From assembly GCA_033675265.1 (NCBI GenBank), contig JAUJYZ010001117.1:372001-436000 (forward strand): a stretch of 64,000 bases of DNA, written 5' to 3'. The position numbers were made by a program, and so were the translations under genes. The notes under the pieces were generated by a model that saw only the letters and a list, made by a program, of their open reading frames with translations, was not told where the DNA came from and made no database searches. Below, in pieces: positions 33,001 through 42,566 of the stretch. Source of the stretch: Actinostola sp. cb2023 (Eukaryota > Cnidaria > Anthozoa > Actiniaria > Actinostolidae). Within the stretch, counting starts at the first letter, position 1; every line of letters begins with the position of its first letter.

Positions 33001-35094
33001 TTTACTACAACTAGGCATTTTATCTTGCACGTATCTAACCTTATACTCCACTGTCCTGTCAGGATGTACGTATTCTGATCTGGAATTGTACGATGACTTT
33101 AGTCGACTGCGCGAACGCGAAGTCCATCCAGGTGTCATTGGTTTTTGACGATCAGTTTCCGCTAAATCAATGCTAATGTTATCTAATTTCTCTTGTAGTT
33201 CCATCTTAGTACGATGGTTTTTATGTATACTATGTTTAACGACACGAACTTGCAGGACGATGTCATGGATGTGGTCTTCCAGACGAATGATCTCTTCAGT
33301 ACGATGGCGGATTTCGACGTAGATGGATCTGATGTCGTCTAGAGTTTGCTGATATTTTAAGATCAAATCATCCTCGTCCTTTTTCCCAGTTTCATATTCT
33401 TTTATTTTCTCTTTTAATTCCATTTTTATACTTGCACTATTCTTGTTTTCGTCGAGTTTTTGTTTTATCTTGTCAAGTACGACCTCGTGTTTCTTCAGGA
33501 AGAATCGAACAGTTTCGAGCTTTCGCTCAAATGATTCGAATTTGGAGTGATTCTCTTCTATGTTTTCTTTCAGTTTCTGGATCTCGTCTTCTTCACTGGT
33601 GAGTCTTTCGTTGTTTGTCTGTATTTGCATTTCGTATTGTTTGATTTCGTTGGTGCATTCTGCTTCATTTTCTTCGTTTGCTGTGATTTCGTTTTCCAAA
33701 CGCTCCATCATTCGTAGGATTGCTTCTCTCTTGTCGTTACGCTTCGCTTTGCTTTCTTCTTCATTTCGTTCCCCCCTGTAGTCAAATAGAAAACACGTAC
33801 AACACGATAAATAAGTTACTCCACATTGCTGCCACTTAGACCAGCGGCATTTTCATAGCCTCGCGACTATCTGCGGACGTCCAGCATCAGTAAAAAAAGC
33901 AAAAAAAGGAAATGAAACAAACGAAACAATTATTGACCAAAAAGAAACATCGAATTCAAGCCGTCCACACACACTGGCTATTTCAGAATGTCTTTTAAAT
34001 ACTACATAGTGCAATTGAACATTTAGTCTGTATTTATATAAAAAGTTTTTGGCAATAATGGTTTAGCCTGGTTTTGGCTTCTAACTGAAAAGGCTGCACT
34101 CACTGCTCAGTAAACAAAACAATTAACCAATAAGAAACATCGAATTCAAGCCGTCCATTTCAAGGCATGTACCCTGGCTATTTCAGAATGTTTTATGAAT
34201 CGGCTGTATAGTGTATTCACAGTTGATGAACATTTAGTTCTGTTTTTATAAAATAAAGTTTGTTGGCAATAATGGCTTAGCCTGGTTTTGACTTCTAAAA
34301 GGCTGCACTCACTTCAGTATTTACAAGACAAAACATCTGTACATCCGTTTCGAATTGTATGATACTCAGTGCATATCATGCATGGTGAATGTGTTAATTA
34401 GTTCAGCATCCTGACTCTTAATCCAGGGCTAGTCTCTGTATCTGCCTGGAATCCATAGAATAATGAAGCTTCTGTTATTACTATACAGACCCAGCTCGCA
34501 GCATGTGTTTATTAGTAGCCGTAAGTTTAGCTTTGTTTCTAAACTGATACCTGGGGAAGCCTACAACAATGTTGATTTAGACTAAACCGTGCAGTTTATT
34601 AGTTGATGTCGTACTTCAATTGTTTGTCAAAACAAAATGAAGTTACTGTGGCATGAATTGTCAATCGATGAACTTTTCCAGTCTCGTGTCCAAACTGTCA
34701 GGTGAAATTTTTCACTGCCAATTTGCATGTAGTGTTTTGACTCAGTAATGAAGATACTTGGACACAATAAATGATATTTGCGCAGGAAACACTTACCAAA
34801 ACTGGCGCGAGGAGCATATTTCTCCTTGAACTCATCCACCAAATTCACGAGCTTCAAGCATTTCGCTTCCACGAGAAGCTTTCGCAAAAAGGCAAGACGC
34901 CTTTCTGAAACCAGTCCGCTTTTCTTCAAAGTCTCAACCAAGTCGAGACCAGAGTCGAGATGTTGTAATGTCTCTTTGTTGATGTGTCCTTGTAGAAGGT
35001 ATTTCATGTACCGTACTCGATCATCGTCCAGATCTTTGCCGATGTCATGCAGGAGACAGTTTAGGGAGGATGGAATCTCAGTTAAAGTAGACAT
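30067..35094 (-). CDS. Death effector domain - coiled coil - six-NHL-repeat protein, four exons
   Basis: Exons: 34797-35094, 33040-33775, 31682-31979, 30067-30899. Exon 1 encodes a DED (residues 5-95): LLHDIGKDL, YMKYLLQGHI, SGLDLVETLKKSGLVSE, LAFLRKLL. The usual RxDL is KCLKL. Exon 2 is about 170 residues of Glu/Lys-rich coiled coil, then a Ser/Arg linker. Exons 3-4 hold six NHL units, enough for a closed propeller (GVAVDFLGHLHVADHGNGRV, GIAVTKHGDVIVSDY, AVTVDTNGSVIVADAKNHRV). An acidic tail ends KSGDDSK. Exons 2-3 and 3-4 join in phase. Three homopolymers disturb the frame: G6 at 33771-33776 (seven G joins the DED in frame), A6 at 30513-30518 (seven A restores SQKNHRIQV) and A8 at 30197-30204. 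Expected length is about 721 residues. TRIM-NHL proteins have RING/B-box where this has a DED. A role in death-fold signalling is inference. Without the G correction, exon 1 could belong to another transcript. Confidence 0.75.
30960..31260 (+). repeat. GATGGTGGTAGT-type microsatellite in DED/NHL intron 3
   Basis: Imperfect TGATGGTGGTAGTCAGTAGTGG units, about ten. No coding content. Confidence 0.85.
32150..32443. mobile_element. TACACCTATTTC MITE, divergent copy, DED/NHL intron 2
   Basis: TACACCTATTTCGAAAAACC and TTTTTTATAAATAGGTG ends; inner arms ATAACGG/CCGTTAT and AATCTGAAATGGATGAT/ATCATCCATTTCAGAT. More diverged than the copies at 13858 or 22351. Confidence 0.75.
32756..33005. repeat. About 80-bp tandem repeat overlapping the exon 2 donor region
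   Basis: GTAGCAACA, GTATCTGT(G)CGTTT-TTTT, GAGCTC-TCCGAAAAAGTAACGC and ACATTGTTTGAATA-TGTAGC recur three times with divergence. The same units are at 61535-61710 and, partly, 41260. The last unit runs to about 35 bp from the coiled-coil exon, so its reading frame continues into it spuriously. Confidence 0.7.
33918..34326 (-). repeat. Two tandem copies of a ~205-bp unit in DED/NHL intron 1
   Basis: AAGAAACATCGAATTCAAGC..GGCTATTTCAGAATG..GGCAATAATGG-TTAGCCTGG..GGCTGCACTCAC occurs in order twice. No exon connecting the DED exon with the coiled-coil exon was found here. Confidence 0.85.
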
Positions 35095-35491
35095 AGCATT
35101 TTATACTCGGTGCATTGGTACGGTAATGGAGAAAAGGACAGTCTCTACTCTATCCATAGTAACAAGACTGCGTTGTCAATAGAAGAATTTGCATTATTGA
35201 GCGAGTGAATGGCAAACAAAGGTAGGTCACGGTTGGCTGTCAAGTCAATAATCGGCCCTGGATTATAAAACACTGTAGCTAATCCATTAGAGTCATTACG
35301 GTCGTTGATTGCCAAGTACTGCATGGAAGTGCTTCTACCACCAAGTAGCAAGTCGTTCGAGTGCATATTGGAAAATCGTAACAAAATATTAAGTTCTGTT
35401 GTCGTTTTATTTAAATAGGGCATTTTAGCACAACACGCTGCAGTCCAATCCCGTGTCTGATTCTCGAGACACAAAAAGAGGTGTTCCTGCA

Positions 35492-35499
35492 TGACGTCA
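35492..35499. promoter_or_regulatory. CRE motif upstream of the DED/NHL gene
   Basis: Perfect TGACGTCA about 400 bp upstream of the DED start codon. The motif is visible; use is inferred. Confidence 0.35.
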
Positions 35500-35507
35500 T
35501 AAGCTAG

Positions 35508-35862
35508 TAATTAGTTAATAATTGTTCTTAATACCAAGTAACGACACCTCTAAGTAGGCAAATGGTCGACCAAGATGTTTCAGAAAACGTTGTCGGCGAT
35601 CGACTTCAAGCTAGCTACGCGACTATAGTAATTAGTTAACAATTGTTCTTAATACCAAGTAACGACACCTCTAAGTAGGCAAATGGTCGACCAAGATGTT
35701 TCAGAAAACGTTGTCGGCAATCGACTTCAAGCTAGCTACGCGACTATAGTAATTAGTTAATAATTGTTCTTAATACCAAGTAACGACACCTCTAAGTAGG
35801 CAAATGGTCGACCAAGATGTTTCACTGAAAACGTTGTCGGCGATCGACTTCAAGCCTACGCT
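35508..35862 (+). repeat. Three tandem copies of a 121-bp unit
   Basis: TAATTAGTTAATAATTGTTC starts at 35508, 35629 and 35750. Units differ at single bases (GGCGATCG/GGCAATCG) plus a CTGA insertion in the third. Confidence 0.95.
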
Positions 35863-35879
35863 ACATATATAGACCGAAA

Positions 35880-36080
35880 AACAGTAACAGCAGCGACAAC
35901 GGCAGCAGTACCAACAGTAACAGCGGCAGCAGCAGCAACAGCAATATTAACAGCAGTACTAGTAGCGATAGTAACAGCAGCAATAACAACAACAGCAGTA
36001 CCAACAGTAACAGCAGCAATAGCAACAGCAGCAGCTAGTGCCAATATCACCAGCAGCAGCAACAACAACTACTGAGTAGC
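35880..36080 (+). repeat. Imperfect (CAG/AAC)n trinucleotide tract
   Basis: Cryptic repeats of CAGCAGCAACAGTAACAGC type. The minus frame yields a low-complexity Ala/Val ORF, not a credible gene. Confidence 0.9.
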
Positions 36081-36402
36081 AGTATCAATAACAACAGCTT
36101 AGGCTTGTGAGACAGACGGTCTCCTAGCTCCAACTGTTTTGGTTCATTCAACGTGTGTACTCAGGGGGTTAGTACTAGCCCCACTTCAGGGTGGCTGGTG
36201 TGCTTGGGGTTGGTTTGGAATGGAGGTTCCATGGTAAACACTTCCATAGTCCCTCCTCTCTCCAAGTACAGGAGAGCATTTACCTTGGGGTGGACTGTGG
36301 CATGGTTGCCATGGTGACCTCTGTGAGGGACTCCGGGACTAGCGAGGTCAGTCTCACTCTGTGGCACCCAACCCCAAGCTCATCTATTGGTGATGAGTTT
36401 AA
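36081..36402. other. No recognised gene
   Basis: ORFs on both strands overlap each other with no domain or splice context. Confidence 0.4.
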
Positions 36403-38546
36403 TATACACCTATTTAGCACATGGGCATTTTGTCTGCGCATGCGTGAAATGCCAACATGAACACAAAGACCCTCTGACACGCGCATAGATCCCGCGCCAT
36501 CCCGCGCTAATTTAAATACCAGGAATAACAAACAAGATGGCGAAGTTCTTTCTCATATATTTATTTATTAACTTGTCTATATGAACATATGCAACTCTAA
36601 AATTATGGATTCTATTTCATCAATGCTGAAGGCATGCTGCAGTTGTCATAACCAGTATTTACGATGTATTATGAGTTGCATATTGCAAGGTGAGGGAGGT
36701 CCAAACATGACAAGCTAACCTGACAATGGCTGCCGTCTTCGCCGTATACATGCACTTTGAACATTCATAGCAGGAGCTATGCATTTTTTGAAAGTCATTT
36801 ATTGTGATGAATGGAATGACTATTGAATAATCTTCGCCTCCGTAACATTAAGCAGCTTGGGGGTCGGTAGAAATCGAAAGATAATTTGACTTGAATGCTT
36901 GGAGTCCACATTTCTGCTCGTCGCGAGCCCCGTAAATGGTAAGCAAAACTATTGCAATGCAAAACAGTGGAAACAAGTTTTAATTTTCTTAACAACTAAT
37001 TTTTCTGCAAAGTCTGTTCTCTCATTTATACTTTCAAAGACTTAGAATAAGGAAATAGACGGAAGATATGATAGAACCATGGCTTCGAACAGTAACACAA
37101 AACATCAATTCCGCCATTACACTGAGTATATGGTGAGAAAAATCTATTAAATCTGACAGCTATTCATTTTTTGAAGCCCCATTCTCTATAAAAACTGAAA
37201 TTATATAAACGAATGAATGCTGTGGTAATTATCTCCAACTTGGGGGTCGGTAAAAATTTCAAGAAATATCTCGTTAAAGTTCGACCTAATTTGAACACTT
37301 CTACATATTCACCGGGCCATAGCTCGAAATCGCGTCCACCTGAAAGACCATTTCATTAAAATTCTAAAAGTTTACTTTCATCACAATTACCAAGCGTTAA
37401 TCCAGTGCTGTAGAATACTTGATTGTAGAAATAATTAACGCTGAACATCCAACTCCAAACACCACAGTCGCATTTCAATGTAATATATCTCGCCATCAAA
37501 AGAAATAACAGCGGCCAAAGATATACCCAGGGGAAGAAGTGTTTATCGTCTTTAAAAATGAGTAAATTTTCATGACGTTTAAACTTTAGAAACGCGTAGA
37601 TCTCCTACAAAATATCCTTAAAATGAGCTATCGAGCTGTAAAATGGTTCAGACGTCACTGGTCAATGCTGTGTTGGCGCATGCGCAGACAAAATACCCAT
37701 ATGCTCACCTATTTAAAAAAACGCTGTCGCGTTCAAAGCATGCAACAAGCGTCAAGCCAAGACCGAAGTGAATGCTTCAAACTTAGAGGAATTCGATCAA
37801 ATGAATGTCAACTTCGTCCACCATTTTGTTTCACGGCCATAGGGGCCTGGAAAAAGCGACAGGGTGACCAACCGACTCGTGCCCAGTCCCCTTATGGGTA
37901 AACGACAACGATTTGTTGATATGGTTTCTATAAGGACTAATTACAAAATGTGAACATTTTCACGTGCATGTTTGCATATCACACTTCGTTCCGATAGAAA
38001 ATAGGTCTGATTTGAATAATTTGCCAACACAAAACCAGCATTCTATTCTCTTTCGCTTCGCTCAGCCGAATAGAAAACGTTTCATATTTAAGTGATAACG
38101 ACAATACAAGTTGGAGGGTAGCCATCCAGCAAATCAGTGTTTATTGGTGTTCAAAGTATAGGGTAATAGTGTACAATGTAGAGGGTTGATGAACCGATAA
38201 CTAGTTACAAGTTAACGAGTATATGAATAAACTAGGGCTGTTTAAATGTGTAAGTGACACGGTACAACTAGAGACTAAATGAGTGTAATTGCGGGAAAAG
38301 CAAACTAAGGGACTAGCTGGCAGAAACGTAACAACAGAACTACTGACTGAAATGCACTGGATGCGTCAAGTGACGAATACACTTGAAGGAGTGGTATATA
38401 AGACTAATATTGGTCCCATGGGGGACACGCCGCATAGCGGCGAGCATGCCTTAAGCACAACAACATGAAAAACATTTCATTTCGGTCTTGGCTTGACGGT
38501 TTTTGCTTTGAACGCGAAAACGTTATTTGAAATAGGTGTATACACC
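36403..38546. mobile_element. TACACCTATTT element, subfamily 2, split by a Mutator-like insertion
   Basis: The left end (TATACACCTATTT, 36403-36415) and its continuation (AAAAAAACGCTGTCGCGTTC, from 37715) are separated by 36416-37705. The right end reads GAACGCGAAAACGTTATTTG-AAATAGGTGTATA. Arms include TCAAGCCAAGACCGAAGTGAATG and its complement at about 38478-38500. A CTATTCTCTTTCGCTTCGCTC segment lies inside. Confidence 0.85.
36416..37705. mobile_element. Mutator-like non-autonomous element with 9-bp target duplication
   Basis: AGCACATGGGCATTTTGTCT-GCGCATGCG and its complement GCATGCGCAGACAAAATACC-CATATGCT bound 1,290 bp. CACCTATTT flanks both sides (36407-36415, 37706-37714), an exact 9-bp duplication in the MITE terminus. 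A second copy (57370-61228) also has a 9-bp duplication. Both are typical of MULEs. No transposase. Confidence 0.88.
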
Positions 38547-38549
38547 TAT

Positions 38550-38803
38550 TATACACCTATTTCAAAAAACGTTGGCATCTGAAATCTGAATCTGAATCTG
38601 AAATCTGAATCTGTGACCTAAAAACACTCGTAGCCACACTATTCACCAACACAGGTCTTCGCCTAAAGGTCGTGTAGGCATACTCCAGTAATTACAAGAT
38701 AGATCACAACTCATACCCACAATAATAATAAGATTTCAGATTCAGATTTCAGATTCAGATTATTCAGATTTCAGATGCCAACGTTTTTTGAAATAGGTGT
38801 ATA
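38550..38803. mobile_element. TACACCTATTTC MITE, subfamily 1, opposite orientation
   Basis: Ends TATACACCTATTTCAAAAAA and ACGTTTTTTGAAATAGGTGT; core inverted relative to 13858 and 22351 (CACTCGTAGCC..GGTCGTG). It sits directly beside the end of the 36403-38546 element. Confidence 0.92.
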
Positions 38804-39689
38804 AATGAGAACTGTTATTACAAAAGGGGTAGGTCTTCGTCAACAAGACTCCTTTTAAGAAAACAGACCTCATATGTTTGGCTGCATTTCTATCGAATAA
38901 TATTTGTCGATAGAAAAGATAATTTAAATTATAACGCCTTGTTCGAATATACACGAGATGTTATTTCATTGTATTGTAAGTTACAATGTTCATAAAATAA
39001 ACCATTACGACTTAGTTATTGTCACATATTTTCTCGCGTATAAGACGCGCCTCACCTATATTAGGCGCACCCTCGAAACAAATACCGTGATTCAGTTTTG
39101 AGAAAAACTTTAAAAACCCAATCATAAGCCCTCACTGTTCCCACCATAAGTTCATAATTGCGGTTGCTGTAAAATACGCTGGACCTCGACGCCAGTGACA
39201 CGGGTTCGACTCTCCGTGGACACCTACATTTCTATAACGTATCTTTTTCTTACCGTTTTTTTCTTGTCTTTGATCTCGTTGCAGAATCTCGAGATTGACA
39301 TTTGTAAATTTTGGTTTTTTTTAAAAAGAACAAAATATTTGAATTAAAAATAATAATTATTAACCGCTTAGCCGTTATTATAGCAATATCGATAAGTCGA
39401 TTGGAGCCACACAAAAGCATTACTTGCTGAGGACAAAATGCTGTGTTGACTTAATATAATAATAATAATAATAAACTTTATATCGAACCGCGGAAGTCAA
39501 ACAAGTGAGTAAAGTACCTCGTTATTATAAAGTGTTACTATAGACTAGATGTAAAAGATACATGGATGAAGTGATGAGATGGATAAACGGATGGAAGGAA
39601 AGGTGGATAGATGGATGCATGAGTTGATCGAAGGAGAGAAGGAACGATGGAATAGATAGATAGAGCGGAGAAAAGGATTATGGAAAGGA
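38804..39689. other. No recognised gene
   Basis: Contains a GCGTATAAGACGCGCC MITE fragment near 39045, an AAT run at 39460 and degenerate GATGGATA repeats at 39565-39660. A weak tRNA-like patch at 39165-39235 does not fold properly. Confidence 0.4.
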
Positions 39690-40135
39690 TAATAATAATA
39701 ATATGTAACTTATATAGCGCCATTTCCGTTTGCTCAATAGCGCTTTACAACTTTAAAAAAAAAACTATATAGAATTAATATGTTACAATATTATAGAATG
39801 GGGAAATCAGGGAAATAGGAAGGGTAAAAATAAATGGGATAGATGATATTAATATGGTATTAAGGGAGGGGCTCAGCTGGAGTCTTTATTCCTTTATGAC
39901 TATAAATCAAAGTGATTGTTGTTGAGAACTGTTATTGCAAAAGGGGTACGTCTTTTGCAATGATCGTTCTAATAAAACGTTGAAAATAAGAGTAAGCCCA
40001 TGTAAGAATGAGATGTCATCGGCGGGGATGCATGGTACTCTCAACTACAGAGCCAGAGGCAGTCGGCATAGCCCACATATCATTTATGATACTGCAGAAG
40101 ACCGAACTCGAATTTAACGAAAGTTACTTTTACAG

Positions 40136-40818
40136 TTAAGGTGATTCCCTTGAAATAGAAGCAAATCCTAGAATTTTCTATAACTTGGCATGGTGATACA
40201 TTACGGTATGGAGTTTCAAAAAATGCACTAAAAACAGGGGGTCACCGCGCTCATTTTTGCGCTACACTGCTTTGAAATTATGGTATTTTAGGTCTTTCAG
40301 TCGAGTCTCGCGTGACATCGGGATCGGGTAAATAATTTTCCACAACTTAAAAGACAAACTATTAATAATGAACTAAAGTGGTTGCTATAGCTTTTGTATC
40401 TCTAGCCTACCGTCTGATAGTAAGAAAATGCTCGAATTTTGCATAGTTGTCGAAAAATAGAACAAAAAACACAGATGTTCGAACCACCGAGAGGGTCTAA
40501 AAATCGATACTCCGTATGCTTTCATTCATTTTTTTTGATGTTTGAAATCCTAACTTTTTTTAATACTTTGCTATTTACTAGAGAACTATAGTGTGATGAA
40601 AGTTATTGAATAAAAAATGGGGGTCACCGTGCTCGTTTTCGATTTATTTTGAGAAAACTTCAGTTACACTTGAAATATTTAACGATTTCCAATGGTCTCC
40701 AATATTTAATGTGCGCGAGCTCGATGGCGTAAGTTAGCGCGCGCTCGTCAAACTAAAATTTTATTCAGAATCGTGCGCAGTAGAGCGTGCGCAATGCAAT
40801 TCAAGGGAATCACCTTAA
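40136..40818. mobile_element. piggyBac-like MITE, copy A only, TTAA duplication
   Basis: TTAA at 40136-40139 and 40815-40818 bounds GGTGATTCCCTTGAA and TTCAAGGGAATCACC. The matching place in copy B is a single TTAA at 57219-57222. The interior has no transposase ORF. Confidence 0.92.
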
Positions 40819-41102
40819 CTATTTAACAGCTGATCCATGGATAAAGATCACAAGCTAAGCAATACGATATACACAAAACAGAAAACCCTTCGCAGGACTT
40901 CTATAACAGAAGAACTTTGTTTTCTAATCATATAGATCAAGTCCCCGCTGATCAACAAGAGTTTTATATAGCGGAACTGCAACCATACCGATACTTGGAA
41001 TTCTAGTAAAAAAAGCTTGAAATAGAATTGCTGTGTTCGGCTTTAAGGCTTTTTATATCTGAACAATTTCCTGAAAAAAAAACAAATTGTTCTCCTCAAG
41101 CC

Positions 41103-41121
41103 GGGGGGGGGGGGGGGGGGG
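41103..41121 (+). repeat. Poly-G tract (19 G)
   Basis: The duplicate at 61376-61402 has 27 G in the same context (CCCCTCCTACGGGCCTGA follows), so length changed after duplication. Confidence 0.95.
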
Positions 41122-42566
41122 TGGCGTTCGAACCCCTCTTATCCCCCTCCTACGGGCCTGACGTTGAATTCCGTTGAATTGAGAGAACATAGGCAAAAAT
41201 TAAGTCGAAACAAGACGAAACCCAATGAATTTTTCAAATTACCAAAACGGTAATGCATAGACTTGTAGCTACACAGAGGTATCTTCTCTCTCTGTACATT
41301 CTTTTATGAAAATCTTTTCACTTTAACTATATTTAATTCGACTTTATTGCAAAACCATCATCAGGATCAGTAGAGTAACTACAAACAAGGAAAGGTACTA
41401 GTTATAGCTACTGACAAGTCAATTAATGCAAAAAGTTAGAATAACTGTAATTCCCTTGATAAGTCCCGTGTTTAAAGCAGGAGTCAAGTTCTTTATGCCA
41501 ACCGACTAAAATAAAATTTGATTTTTAAATGGGCTTTAAACACAAGACCAGTGGATATGTTCCCAACTGCAATTTATATTTTTATTATTGAACGTTTTCT
41601 CCCTAAATTCATTATGTATTCAACATGGTAAAATGTTTCTTAAAAGTGCTTCTCAAACACAATAAAACATATCTTTTATATGTCTGTTGGCTGATATATT
41701 CACATTACATATTTCTGTCACATACACTCGATTGCAGAAATGTTGTAGTATACATTTATACAAATATCTAATGAGATACAAGATATCTAATGAGATGCAA
41801 AGTGCATGTGAAACATCGCTTATTTTCTTCCAGTATATCTGAAACATCAATTTTAGATTAGTATCGCATCCAGCAAGGCTAAAACAATAATTTTCAGCAC
41901 TATTTTGAGCTTAAACAGTTGTATTTTAGCATGTTTAACCTTTTTACATCTCATTAGATATAGTGTATAGAGCGCAAGCACTAAAACCATGAAATAACAT
42001 CAAAAGTTGTTACTGCCAAATAGTTTTTATTTAGCGACTATTTAGCCACTATCATCCAACCATAACATGATCTTGAATAAAGGCTTCTGATCAGTAAAGT
42101 CATAATCAACAGCAAGTCTATTGTGTATTTCATGTGTCTTATGTATTGAAATCTAAAAAAGAATGTTGTGGTTGGATGATAGCGACTAAATAGTCACTAA
42201 ATAAAAACTATTACGCAGTAACAACTTTGATTTTGTTTCATGGATTTAGTGCTTGCGCTCTATTTGTATAAATGTATACTACAACGTTTCTGCAATCAAG
42301 TGTGTTATGCAACTTTTAATTCTCAAAAGTGACTCTGAAATTGTTCCCTACTGAGTGGAGTGGGAATTTCACTAAATCTATCATTTCTTTTTCTAATATT
42401 TATTTTATTAGACCACAAGAGAGTGTGATATCTGTTATTTCATCTCAAGCATGTTAAGGCATGGGTCTTGTACCTAATTAGCATAAAACTCGGCCAAATG
42501 CTTTAGTCCCTTGAAGTTTTTAAAATTTAGTGGTGATGATGGTATAAGGTGTATCACGTGACCGAC

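Noticed and set aside
32908..33039. C-terminal extension of the coiled-coil frame
   Set aside because: This part runs into a dispersed repeat also at 61535-61710; the donor at 33039 gives an in-phase join to the NHL exon instead.
39165..39235. tRNA-like sequence with GGTTCGACTC and a CTGG/CCAG stem
   Set aside because: T-arm and acceptor pairing fail and the anticodon loop is nine bases; no matching 5' acceptor strand.
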